Shown here piece by piece: positions 40,551-47,995 of a DNA stretch of 64,000 nt. Below the pieces are notes generated by a model. It saw only the letters and a list, made by a program, of their open reading frames with translations, did not search any database and was not told the origin of the DNA. How positions within the stretch are numbered: the stretch's first letter is position 1; every line of letters starts with the position of its first letter. The translations under genes were made by a program, and so were the position numbers. This DNA comes from Chloroflexota bacterium. GTDB taxonomy: Bacteria > Chloroflexota > Anaerolineae > Anaerolineales > Villigracilaceae. Location of the stretch: positions 1 to 64,000 of the forward strand of contig JACPVF010000006.1 in assembly GCA_016191845.1 (NCBI GenBank). Reading direction: 5' to 3'.

Positions 40551-41429
40551 TTAATCGTATTCGACCCTGTCTTCCCAGACTGTCATCTTGCGGCGGCGAT
40601 AGGCCCAGCACATGTACGAAACCGAGACAAAGTACGAGGCTGGCAGACGGTGCAAGCCTGTGATCTTCGTATCGATGACCGTGGTCTGACCGCCGAATCC
40701 CATCGGGCCGATGCCCATCTGATTGGCTTCCTCGGTCAGACGCTCCTCCAGTTCGGCCAGTTTCGGGTCCGCGTTGCGAGCGCCGAGTTTATCGAACAGC
40801 ACTTCCTTCGACTTGGTGTAGGACAGTCCACGGTTGCCGCCGATGGCCACGCCCAGAATGCCGGGCGCGCAGCCCTGTCCCTGTGCCTTCTGGACGGCGT
40901 CCAGCACCACCTTACGGACGCCCGCCAGATCGCGGCCTGCGCCAAGGTTGTTATCGGGCAGAGAATACTGCCGTCCAACGTTCTCGCATCCACCGCCCTT
41001 GAGCATCAACTCGATGACCAGCGGCTTGTCAGCCTCTACCTCTTCGAAGTGGATATAGGGGAAATCGTCGCCGCCCAGGTTGTCGCCGGTGTTGTTGTCG
41101 TAGACGGCATCCACCGCGTTCGGCCGCATATAGGACCGTTTGGTGGCTTCCGCCAAAGCGGCGCGGATCTGCTCCCTGATCTTGCGCGTACTGCAGCAGA
41201 CTTCCGGATAGTGTACATAAAAGATGGGTGTGCCCGTATCCTGGCAGATGGGCGTGGAATTGGCGCGCGAAAGCTCTATGTTCTTGAGGATGGTTTCCAG
41301 CGCGCCGCGCGCCGCCGAGCCGGGCGCTTCCTTCTCCACCGCCGCACGCAGACGCTCCTCCACATCCTTTGGCAGGCTGCTGGACGTACGGCGGATCAAT
41401 TCGAGGATATCGTTCGTTAAATCACGCAT
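40551..41429 (-). CDS. Class I fumarate hydratase, alpha subunit (N-terminal domain)
   Basis: The start at 41429 (MRDLTNDILELIRR) follows TTGGAGGTT. The 292-residue subunit has the [4Fe-4S] site of the family: the first cysteine in STPICQDTGTPIFYVHY, then GGGCENVG (the second), and a third in GCAPGILGVAIGG. Other features are DAVYDNNTGDN and MGIGPMGFGGQTTVID. It functions with the beta subunit in the TCA cycle. The separate arrangement of alpha and beta genes is typical of Chloroflexota and Archaea, whereas E. coli FumA is fused. Confidence 0.9.
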   Translation of the reverse strand: MRDLTNDILELIRRTSSSLPKDVEERLRAAVEKEAPGSAARGALETILKNIELSRANSTPICQDTGTPIFYVHYPEVCCSTRKIREQIRAALAEATKRSYMRPNAVDAVYDNNTGDNLGGDDFPYIHFEEVEADKPLVIELMLKGGGCENVGRQYSLPDNNLGAGRDLAGVRKVVLDAVQKAQGQGCAPGILGVAIGGNRGLSYTKSKEVLFDKLGARNADPKLAELEERLTEEANQMGIGPMGFGGQTTVIDTKITGLHRLPASYFVSVSYMCWAYRRRKMTVWEDRVEYD

Positions 41430-41522
41430 CGGAACCTCCAATCCTTTGGGTACCTTTTTAGACGCCTTGTGTGCCTGAAAACTTATTACGATTTGTAAAT
41501 TCTTTTCCTAAAAGACCTCTAG

Positions 41523-41528
41523 TATAAT
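41523..41528 (+). promoter_or_regulatory. -10 box of the B12-subunit operon
   Basis: A perfect TATAAT lies 28 bases upstream of the ATG at 41557; no good -35 is visible. Confidence 0.5.
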
Positions 41529-41556
41529 CCAAACACTAATCCCTCGTGGAGGTTGT

Positions 41557-41961
41557 ATGTCTGAGAAGAAGATTCGTGTGCTCGTCGCCAAACCCGGCCT
41601 GGATGGTCACGACCGCGGCGCCAAAGTAGTGGCCCGCGCCCTGCGCGATGCGGGCATGGAAGTCATCTACACCGGCTTGCGCCAGACTCCTGAAATGATC
41701 GCAGAGGCCGCCCTGCAGGAGGATGTGGATGTGGTTGGCCTGTCCATCCTCTCGGGCGCGCACATGGCGCTGGCCCCGCGCGTGCTGGGCCTGCTCAAAG
41801 CCAACGGCCAGACGCACGTCAAAGTCTTTCTGGGTGGCATCATCCCTGATGAAGACCTGCCGCGCCTGAAGGAAATGGGTGTCACGGGTGTGTACGGCCC
41901 GGGCGCCAACACTGAAGACATCATCAACGATATCCGCGGCGCGCTGGCTGAAAAGGCTTAA
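41557..41961 (+). CDS. Methylmalonyl-CoA mutase B12-binding subunit
   Basis: GTGGAGGTT precedes the ATG. The 134-residue protein is the stand-alone cobalamin-binding domain of methylmalonyl-CoA mutase. It has the DxHxxG motif as [11 protein letters not shown] (15-25) with the cobalt-ligating histidine, [27 protein letters not shown], and [12 protein letters not shown]. The large catalytic subunit must be encoded elsewhere; it is not in this window. MeaB, which protects and reloads the mutase with cobalamin, follows seven bases later, supporting the assignment. Confidence 0.94.
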   Translation: MSEKKIRVLVAKPGLDGHDRGAKVVARALRDAGMEVIYTGLRQTPEMIAEAALQEDVDVVGLSILSGAHMALAPRVLGLLKANGQTHVKVFLGGIIPDEDLPRLKEMGVTGVYGPGANTEDIINDIRGALAEKA

Positions 41962-41967
41962 CCGCTC

Positions 41968-42969
41968 GTGACGCTGGCTGCTTCCATCCTGGCCGGCGAC
42001 AGACTGTCGCTGGCTCGCTTGTTGACCCAGGTCGAGAACGATTCGCCCGATGGCCGCGCCGCGCTGGTGGAGCTTTTCCCGCACACGGGGCGGGCTCACC
42101 TCATCGGTGTGACGGGCGCGCCCGGCACGGGCAAGTCCTCGCTGGTCAACCAACTGGCCCTGCACTACCGCAAACAAGCGGACAAGCGCGTGGCTGTCGT
42201 GGCCGTGGACCCGTCCAGCCCGTTCACGGGCGGGGCGGTGTTGGGTGACCGTGTGCGCATGCGTGACCTGAGCGGCGACCCGAACGTCTTCATCCGCTCG
42301 ATGGCCTCGCGCGGATCGCTTGGCGGGTTGGCCCAGGCCACCGCGGGCATGGTGCAGGTCTTTGACGCGGCGGGCTTCGATGTGATCCTGATCGAGACCG
42401 TGGGCGCGGGTCAGAGCGAAGTGGACATTGCGCGCCTGGCGCATACCACCCTGGTGGTGGAGGCGCCTGGCCTGGGTGACGACATCCAGGCTATTAAGGC
42501 GGGCATCCTGGAGATTGCCGACATTCTGGTAATCAACAAAGCCGACCGTCCCGGGGTCGAAAATACCGAGAAGGCATTGAAGTCCACGCTGGAGCTGGCC
42601 CACCCCACCCAGCGTGTATTTCATCATCATGGACGTTACTCGTATGCGACGGTTGAAATGCCCTTCGATGCCAAGTTATGGATTCCGCCCATTCAGAAGA
42701 CGGTATCCACTGAAGGCAGGGGCATCCCTGAACTGGTCGAGGCCATTGCCCGCCATGCGGAGCACCTCCGCTCGAGCGGAGATTGGACCGCTCGCGAGCG
42801 AGCCAGGCTCGAGGTCGAGTTGGAGATGTTGATCCAGGAAGCGCTGGTCGCCCGTTTCCGTGAAGAGGTCTCACCGCAGCAATTTCGACAGGTGGTCGAT
42901 CAAATGGTGCAACGGGATGTATCGCCGTGGGAGGCGGTCCAGTCCCTGTTGAACGGGAGGTCGAAGTGA
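41968..42969 (+). CDS. meaB: MeaB/ArgK-family GTPase, mutase chaperone
   Basis: A GTG at 41968 is used; no clear ribosome binding site is seen, so translation probably couples to the preceding gene. The 333-residue protein shows the G1 loop GVTGAPGTGKSSLVNQL (48-64), VVAVDPSSPFTGGAVLGDRV, FIRSMASRG, the G3 segment VILIETVGAGQSEVD, and G4 NKAD at about 189-192. MeaB uses GTP hydrolysis to gate cobalamin loading and to protect methylmalonyl-CoA mutase. Confidence 0.94.
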   Translation: MTLAASILAGDRLSLARLLTQVENDSPDGRAALVELFPHTGRAHLIGVTGAPGTGKSSLVNQLALHYRKQADKRVAVVAVDPSSPFTGGAVLGDRVRMRDLSGDPNVFIRSMASRGSLGGLAQATAGMVQVFDAAGFDVILIETVGAGQSEVDIARLAHTTLVVEAPGLGDDIQAIKAGILEIADILVINKADRPGVENTEKALKSTLELAHPTQRVFHHHGRYSYATVEMPFDAKLWIPPIQKTVSTEGRGIPELVEAIARHAEHLRSSGDWTARERARLEVELEMLIQEALVARFREEVSPQQFRQVVDQMVQRDVSPWEAVQSLLNGRSK

Positions 42970-43517
42970 GCATCATCTATGGAGAGCGCGTGCGCCTGCG
43001 CGCCGTCGAGCGCGAGGATGTACGAAAGTTCCAGGCCTGGGTCAACGACCCCGAAGTGACGCGTGGACTGTCGCTTTATCTGCCCCTGTCCAGCCTCGAT
43101 GAGGAAAAGTGGTTCGAGGGGTTGCAGAACCGCGATCCACACCAGAGGCCGATGTCCATCGAAATCAAGGATGGCGACGGCTGGACGTTGATCGGCAATT
43201 GCGCAGTGTTCGACCTCGACTGGGTCGTCCGCTCGGCGGAATTGGGCATCATGATTGGCGAGAAATCGGTCTGGAACCAGGGTTACGGCACTGAGGTCAT
43301 GACTCTGCTGTTGAAGCACGGCTTCGAGACCTTGAACCTGAACCGCATCTGTTTGCGTGTGTACGCGGAGAACGCCCGCGCCCGCCGCGCCTACGTCAAG
43401 GCAGGCTTTGTGGAAGAGGGTCGCCTGCGTCAGGCGATGTTTAAACACGGTCGTTACGACGACGTCATTCTAATGAGCGTGCTGGCTTCGGAGTGGGCCG
43501 CGCGCAAGGAGAGTTGA
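42966..43517 (+). CDS. GNAT acetyltransferase in the mutase operon
   Basis: The GTG at 42966 overlaps the MeaB stop (GTGA) and has GGAGG upstream. The 183-residue protein has YGERVRLRAVEREDVRKFQA, LGIMIGEKSVWNQGYGTEVM and RVYAENARARRAYVKAGFVE, the RimJ/SpeG-type GNAT pattern. Acetyl-CoA-binding glycines are present. It overlaps the next gene by one base. A link to propionate metabolism is possible by context only; substrate unknown. Confidence 0.88.
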   Translation: MSIIYGERVRLRAVEREDVRKFQAWVNDPEVTRGLSLYLPLSSLDEEKWFEGLQNRDPHQRPMSIEIKDGDGWTLIGNCAVFDLDWVVRSAELGIMIGEKSVWNQGYGTEVMTLLLKHGFETLNLNRICLRVYAENARARRAYVKAGFVEEGRLRQAMFKHGRYDDVILMSVLASEWAARKES

Positions 43518-44509
43518 TGGCATCTCATACTCACCATGATTTGAAGGTGTACGGCGGTATCAAGATCTACGCCGGCGAAGGTTCCCCCGAACTGGCCAAG
43601 CGTATCGCCGATTACCTGGGTCAGCCGTTGAGCGATCGCCAGGTGATCGAGTTCCCGAACGAGAATCTGTTCGTCAAATTGGGCGGCAGCGCACGCGGAC
43701 AGGATGTGTACGTCATCCAGACCACGGCCTCGCCCGTGCACAAGAACCTGATGGAACTGCTGATCATGATCCAGACCCTGCGGCTGGACTCGGCGGCGCG
43801 CATCACGGCGGTGGTCCCATACCTGTGTTACGGACGTTCTGATAAGAAGGATCAGCCGCGCGTCCCGATCACGGCCCGTCTGGTGGCGGATATGATCGAG
43901 GTGGCGGGCGCCGACCGATACATGACCTTTGACCCGCATGCGGGTCAGCTCCAGGGCTTCTTCTCCATTCCCGGTGACGTGCTGACCGCCTCGCACCTGA
44001 TCGTGGAGCACTTCAACTCTCGCCTGCGCCCGTCCATGAAGGATCCCGTGGTGGTGGCTGTGGACCTGGGTTTTGCCAAGAAGGGCCGCAACTACGCCGC
44101 CGATATGGAGATGCCGATCGCCTTTATCGAGAAGCGCCGCATCGGCAATGAGGCAAAAGCCGAAGCCCTGACCTTGATCGGCGACGTGAAGGACCGCGAC
44201 GTGATCGTCGTGGACGATGAAGTGGATACGGGGGGCTCGGTGCTGCAGGCCGTGGACGTGGCCAAGAAGAATGGCGCGCGCGATGTGTACCTGGCCTTCG
44301 TCCACCCGATCTTCTCGCGCAATGCGGTCGAACGGCTGGTGGATTCCCCCGTCAAGCACATCATCACCACCGACACGGTGCCGATCCCGCCCGAGAAGAT
44401 GAAACTCCTCGAAGGTCGCATCACCATCCTTTCGATCAGCGAAATGCTGGGCGAGGTCATCAAGCGCGCCCACGAAGGCCGTTCGGTCGGCGAGATGTTC
44501 AACGAGTAG
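43517..44509 (+). CDS. prs: Ribose-phosphate pyrophosphokinase (PRPP synthetase)
   Basis: The ATG at 43517 overlaps the preceding stop (TGATG) with AAGGAG upstream. The 330-residue protein makes PRPP from ribose-5-phosphate and ATP. Visible are VKLGGSARGQDVYVIQTTAS (the usual RGxDVFIxQ), the FPNENLFVK flexible-loop start, ITAVVPYLCYGRSDKKDQPR, and the PRPP-binding VVDDEVDTGGSVLQA (usual form DDxIDTAGT, here DDEVDTGGS). The segment VDLGFAKKGRNYAADMEMPI substitutes the usual catalytic flexible loop. It is slightly longer than typical (about 315). Confidence 0.9.
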   Translation: MASHTHHDLKVYGGIKIYAGEGSPELAKRIADYLGQPLSDRQVIEFPNENLFVKLGGSARGQDVYVIQTTASPVHKNLMELLIMIQTLRLDSAARITAVVPYLCYGRSDKKDQPRVPITARLVADMIEVAGADRYMTFDPHAGQLQGFFSIPGDVLTASHLIVEHFNSRLRPSMKDPVVVAVDLGFAKKGRNYAADMEMPIAFIEKRRIGNEAKAEALTLIGDVKDRDVIVVDDEVDTGGSVLQAVDVAKKNGARDVYLAFVHPIFSRNAVERLVDSPVKHIITTDTVPIPPEKMKLLEGRITILSISEMLGEVIKRAHEGRSVGEMFNE

Positions 44510-44525
44510 AAAAATACGGTATCAA

Positions 44526-45347
44526 GTGCCTGAGCTTCCCGAAGTCGAGACCATTGCCCGCGGACTGCGGCCCCACCTGGTTGGGCGGACCATCTTGTCC
44601 GCAGACCTGCGCTGGGCGCGTACGCTGGCGATTCCTTCGGCACGGAAGTTCCGCGAGCAGGTCCAGGGTCAGCGAATCGAGGAGGTCGGTCGCCGCGCCA
44701 AGTTCCTCAGCCTGCGCCTGACGGATTATCACCTGTTCGTCCACTTGCGCATGAGCGGCGATTTGTATATAAAAGAGGCGGACACTGCGCCCGAAAAACA
44801 CGACCGACTGATCTTGATGTTGTCCCCTCTTCCGAAGGGAGAAGGACAAGAGAAGTTGGTCTTCAACGATACCCGCAAGTTTGGCCGTGTATGGTTGACG
44901 GCGAACCCTGACGAGGTGTTGGGTGATCTTGGCCCCGAACCTTTCAGCGGCGAGTTCACGCCGCAATGGCTGTATGAGAACCTGCGCGCGCGCCACCGTC
45001 AGCTCAAGCCGCTGCTGCTCGACCAGTCCTTTCTTGCGGGTCTGGGCAATATCTACACCGACGAGGCCCTGCATCGGGCGAAACTACACCCGCTCGCTGC
45101 GTCTGATTCGGTGAAACGGAAACAGGCCGAGGCGTTGCATGAATCCATCCGCACCGTGTTGAGCGAGGGGATCCGCCGCAACGGCGCCAGCATCGACTGG
45201 GTCTATCGCGGCGGCGAATTCCAAAACTATTTCCGCGTGTACGGACGGGAGGGCGAGCCGTGCCCGGTGTGTGGCACGCCCATCCAAAGACTGGTGGTCG
45301 GTCAGCGCGGCACGCACGTTTGTCCGCGTTGTCAGAAAGTGGAGTGA
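44526..45347 (+). CDS. mutM: Formamidopyrimidine-DNA glycosylase
   Basis: The GTG at 44526 is the start: the N-terminal Pro2 and Glu3 (MPELPEVETIARGLRPHLVG) are the catalytic residues of Fpg. The 273-residue protein also has RRAKFLSLRL, VHLRMSGDL with the binding loop, NDTRKFGR, LGNIYTDEALHRAKLHP (helix-two-turn-helix), and the zinc finger CPVCGTPIQR and CPRCQ. It excises oxidised purines such as 8-oxoG. An insertion in the beta-sandwich (SPLPKGEGQEK, about residues 100-110) replaces the usual short DDGR turn and looks repeat-derived. Confidence 0.95.
   Translation: MPELPEVETIARGLRPHLVGRTILSADLRWARTLAIPSARKFREQVQGQRIEEVGRRAKFLSLRLTDYHLFVHLRMSGDLYIKEADTAPEKHDRLILMLSPLPKGEGQEKLVFNDTRKFGRVWLTANPDEVLGDLGPEPFSGEFTPQWLYENLRARHRQLKPLLLDQSFLAGLGNIYTDEALHRAKLHPLAASDSVKRKQAEALHESIRTVLSEGIRRNGASIDWVYRGGEFQNYFRVYGREGEPCPVCGTPIQRLVVGQRGTHVCPRCQKVE
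44824..44845. repeat. Possible repeat-derived insertion within mutM
   Basis: CCCCTCTTCCGAAGGGAGA is an imperfect palindrome (CTTCC...GGGAG) encoding SPLPKGEGQ between two beta strands. The peptide is longer than in other MutM proteins by about six residues. I base this on the family's usual spacing and on the resemblance to known repeat-encoded 'SPLPKGEG' peptides. Confidence 0.5.
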
Positions 45348-45350
45348 AAC

Positions 45351-46019
45351 ATGAATCTCAATAATCTATGGATCATCGTCACGGTGGTGGCCCTGTTGGG
45401 CGTTTTCTTTGGATACGGTTTCGGCTGGTTCGAATGGGGCCGCAAGCTCAAGGAATACGAGTCGGGCGAGCGCCAGCAAAAAGCCGCTGAGGAGAAGGAA
45501 TCGCCCACGCTGCCCGCTGCGCAGCAGGAGGACCCCGCCCTGTTGGCTCTACGCGACGTGAAAGGACGCCTGCGCCTCGAACTCGAAGGCCAGACCGTGG
45601 ATGCGGAGAGCATGTCCGCCGAGCAGCGCCGGCGGCTGATCGACATTGTCTCGCGCATGCGCCCGTGGATTGATACCCGCGCTGCTGCTCCGACGCCCGC
45701 GCCTGTTCCCGCGCCCCAGGTGGTCTCACCTGCCCCCACCGTTGCCCCGACGTCCACCCGTCCCGTGCCCGCCAAGAAGGAAGAGACGCTTGCGCCGCAG
45801 TCCATGGTGGCGCAGATCGACGAGATCTTGCAGAAGAACATGGTCGGCACCCCGCTGGAGAAGATGGGCGTCAAACTCACCGAGACGCCGGGCGGCGGAG
45901 TGACGGTCACGGTCGGCCTGAACCGCTATGCTGGGGTGGGCGAAGTTCCCAACCCCGAGATCCAGGCTGCCATCCGCGCCGCCATTGGAGAATGGGAAAA
46001 GAAGTTCACGCCCGGGTAA
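45351..46019 (+). CDS. Single-TM protein with Pro/Ala-rich linker, unknown
   Basis: The start at 45351 lies three bases after the MutM stop. The 222-residue protein has one membrane helix (LWIIVTVVALLGVFFGYGFG, 6-25), a charged region, a Pro/Ala/Thr-rich linker (about 108-150), and a C-terminal domain (about 165-222; QIDEILQKNMVGTPLEKMGV, then GVTVTVGLNRYAGVGEVP). This last domain also occurs in other Chloroflexota proteins of unknown function. Membrane-anchored with the C-terminus probably cytoplasmic. No activity is predicted. Confidence 0.65.
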   Translation: MNLNNLWIIVTVVALLGVFFGYGFGWFEWGRKLKEYESGERQQKAAEEKESPTLPAAQQEDPALLALRDVKGRLRLELEGQTVDAESMSAEQRRRLIDIVSRMRPWIDTRAAAPTPAPVPAPQVVSPAPTVAPTSTRPVPAKKEETLAPQSMVAQIDEILQKNMVGTPLEKMGVKLTETPGGGVTVTVGLNRYAGVGEVPNPEIQAAIRAAIGEWEKKFTPG

Positions 46020-46038
46020 TTCTGATCAAATGCAAACA

Positions 46039-46068
46039 AAAACTGGACACGAGGCCGTGTCCAGTTTT
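46039..46068. terminator. Bidirectional terminator between convergent genes
   Basis: AAAACTGGACAC (46039-46050) pairs with GTGTCCAGTTTT (46057-46068). Confidence 0.85.
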
Positions 46069-46077
46069 GATTTCTGT

Positions 46078-46920
46078 TCAATCTTCGCGCTTGTGCCTCG
46101 CAATGAGGATCGGCCCGTGGATGACATTGGCCACCTCGGCGGCCACGTTGGGTGCATACATCTGCCGCAGGGCGCTCGTGCTGTAGGGCGACCCCATGCA
46201 GATCAGGTCGTATTCCCCGGTCTTGATTTCGGTCAAGATCTCTTCCACGATGTTGCCTTCGCGTACCTTCACCTCGGCGGTCTGACCGGCGGCCCGGGCC
46301 ATCTCCACACCCTTGCGCAGGGCACGTCCGATGGGGGTCTCCGAGTCGACCAGATGCTCAGCGCTCTTGATCACCTCACGCACAGTGGGGTAGTCCAGGT
46401 CCATGGGCGGGATGACGTGCAACAGCGTGATGTGCGCCTGCACCAGCCCCGAGAGTCGTACAGCCAGGTTCTCGGCGGTCACCTCATAGCCCAGCCCGCC
46501 CACGCAGATCAACGCCCTGCGCAGCGGCAGGCGCGACTCGGGCACGTATAGGATCGGTCCGCTGATGTGCTCCATCAGATGGTGGATGGAGCGTCCCGTC
46601 AGCCAGCGGCGGATCTGCGGACGGCCGAGCGGTCCCGTGACGGTGATGAAGTCACCCGTCTGGACTTTGCGCGGAATAACTTCCTCTGCGTCCCCATTCT
46701 GGACCTCGAGGCTGTACGTCAGCCCGTTGCGTTCGAACACCTCGACGGCGCGGCTGAAGACTTCCTCCAGAGGGTGATGGTCATCGATCTGGGCGGGATT
46801 CAGCGTCTCGGTGACACCCAGCAGGTTGACCTTGAGGCCGAGAGTACCTCCCAGCCACGCCCCATATTCAATGGCGGGCCAGGTTCCTTTAAATCCGTTG
46901 GTGGCGATCAATACTTCCAC
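46078..46920 (-). CDS. Tandem universal stress protein
   Basis: The 280-residue protein has two Usp folds. The first (1-130) has VLIATNGFKGTWPAIEYGAW, with the alpha/beta start and DHHPLEEVFSRAVEVF; the second (about 133-280) has RALICVGGLGYEVTAENLAV, ITLLHVIPPMD, and the ATP-loop-like LICMGSPYSTSALRQMYAPN, then EVANVIHGPILIAR (the typical G-x2-G-x9-G(S/T) motif is modified). It ends in the chromate-transporter-like gene pair on the same strand, three bases away, so it may be co-transcribed with those genes. Confidence 0.82.
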   Translation of the reverse strand: MEVLIATNGFKGTWPAIEYGAWLGGTLGLKVNLLGVTETLNPAQIDDHHPLEEVFSRAVEVFERNGLTYSLEVQNGDAEEVIPRKVQTGDFITVTGPLGRPQIRRWLTGRSIHHLMEHISGPILYVPESRLPLRRALICVGGLGYEVTAENLAVRLSGLVQAHITLLHVIPPMDLDYPTVREVIKSAEHLVDSETPIGRALRKGVEMARAAGQTAEVKVREGNIVEEILTEIKTGEYDLICMGSPYSTSALRQMYAPNVAAEVANVIHGPILIARHKRED

Positions 46921-46923
46921 GGC

Positions 46924-47469
46924 TCAAACTCCACTCCGAAACAAAATCACGCCGAGGATGCCCGCTCCCAACAGGACCAGCGGCGATGGAACGTCAAAAT
47001 ACAAAGCCACCGCGCTTAGGGCGGCGATCAACAAGGTGCGGCGGTTGAGGCTCTTCTTGCTGCTTGTGCGGAAAAGTTCCCAGGCCACCATCACGATCAG
47101 AGCGGCCACGGCGGGACTCATCCCGGTCACGAAACCCTGCATCCAGTTTTCGTGCTGGAAGCGCTGCAGCACGGAAGCCACGATCAGCATCATCACCGTG
47201 GGCGGCAGGATCGACCCCAGCAGCGCCGTCAGCACGCCGGGGATTCCGCCTGCCGCAAATCCGACGAACATGGCCAGCTTGAGCGCCTCGCTGCCCGGCA
47301 GTACGTTGGAAAAACCAACCGCTTCCACGAATTGCGACTCGGTCATGATCTTGCCGACCGCTTCTTTGTAGAGGAGCCCGACCGAGGCTGGACCCGATGG
47401 TGAAAGCAGGTTCACCTTGAGGAACATCCACAGCAGGCGCATCCAGACGGAAAATTTGGACTGGTTCAT
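46924..47469 (-). CDS. Chromate-transporter-family (CHR) half protein
   Basis: The 181-residue membrane protein is one CHR domain (half of ChrA): LWMFLKVNLLSPSGPASVGL, VEAVGFSNVLPGSEALKLAM, FAAGGIPGVLTALLGSILPP and MQGFVTGMSPAVAALIVMVA. In other members the first motif is FGGP, here SPSGP. The next gene encodes a second, similar CHR protein, so the two halves probably pair. The start at 47469 overlaps the stop of the second gene by four bases. Substrate (chromate or another anion) not shown. Confidence 0.8.
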   Translation of the reverse strand: MNQSKFSVWMRLLWMFLKVNLLSPSGPASVGLLYKEAVGKIMTESQFVEAVGFSNVLPGSEALKLAMFVGFAAGGIPGVLTALLGSILPPTVMMLIVASVLQRFQHENWMQGFVTGMSPAVAALIVMVAWELFRTSSKKSLNRRTLLIAALSAVALYFDVPSPLVLLGAGILGVILFRSGV

Positions 47470-47981
47470 GAAAGGAAGAACACCCCGATGATGCCAGCAA
47501 TCAACACGACCAGCCGCTCGGGCGCCTTGAGCAGCATGGCCACCAGGCTGACGATGCCGATGGCAATGCCAGCCCAGGATTCCCCGCCGCCTTTCTCGAA
47601 AATCTTCCAGGCCGTGAAGAGCATCAGCACTGAAATGGCAGGCGCCAGCCCTTCGACGAAGCTGCGCACCCAGGCCTCGCGGCGCAGACGGTGCAGGATC
47701 ATGGTCACGCCGAGGATGATGACCGTGGGCGGCAGGATCGAAGCCAGCAGGGCCACCAATCCGCCGGGGATGCCTGCCACTGCGTAGCCGACGTACATGG
47801 CCAGTTGGAGTGCATCGCTGCCCGGCAGCACGGAGGAGAGTCCCACCGCCTGCACGAACTGGGCTTCGGTCACCATCTTGCCGACCACCTCGTGGTAGAG
47901 CAGCCCCACCGAGGCGGGACCCGAGGTGCTGAGCAGGTTGACTTTAAGAAAGGTCCAGAAGAGTTGGAGAAGGATGTCCAT
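47466..47981 (-). CDS. Chromate-transporter-family (CHR) half protein
   Basis: This 171-residue paralogue matches the neighbour along its length: FLKVNLLSTSGPASVGLLYH, VQAVGLSSVLPGSDALQLAM, IPGGLVALLASILPPTVIIL and a final helix pair. Two half-length CHR proteins encoded in tandem are a known variant that act together as an anion (chromate) efflux or sulfate-type carrier. The usual GGP motif is SGP in both. The gene lies 14 bp downstream of the elp3 stop (47996). Confidence 0.8.
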   Translation of the reverse strand: MDILLQLFWTFLKVNLLSTSGPASVGLLYHEVVGKMVTEAQFVQAVGLSSVLPGSDALQLAMYVGYAVAGIPGGLVALLASILPPTVIILGVTMILHRLRREAWVRSFVEGLAPAISVLMLFTAWKIFEKGGGESWAGIAIGIVSLVAMLLKAPERLVVLIAGIIGVFFLS

Positions 47982-47995
47982 AATTCCTGTTGAGG

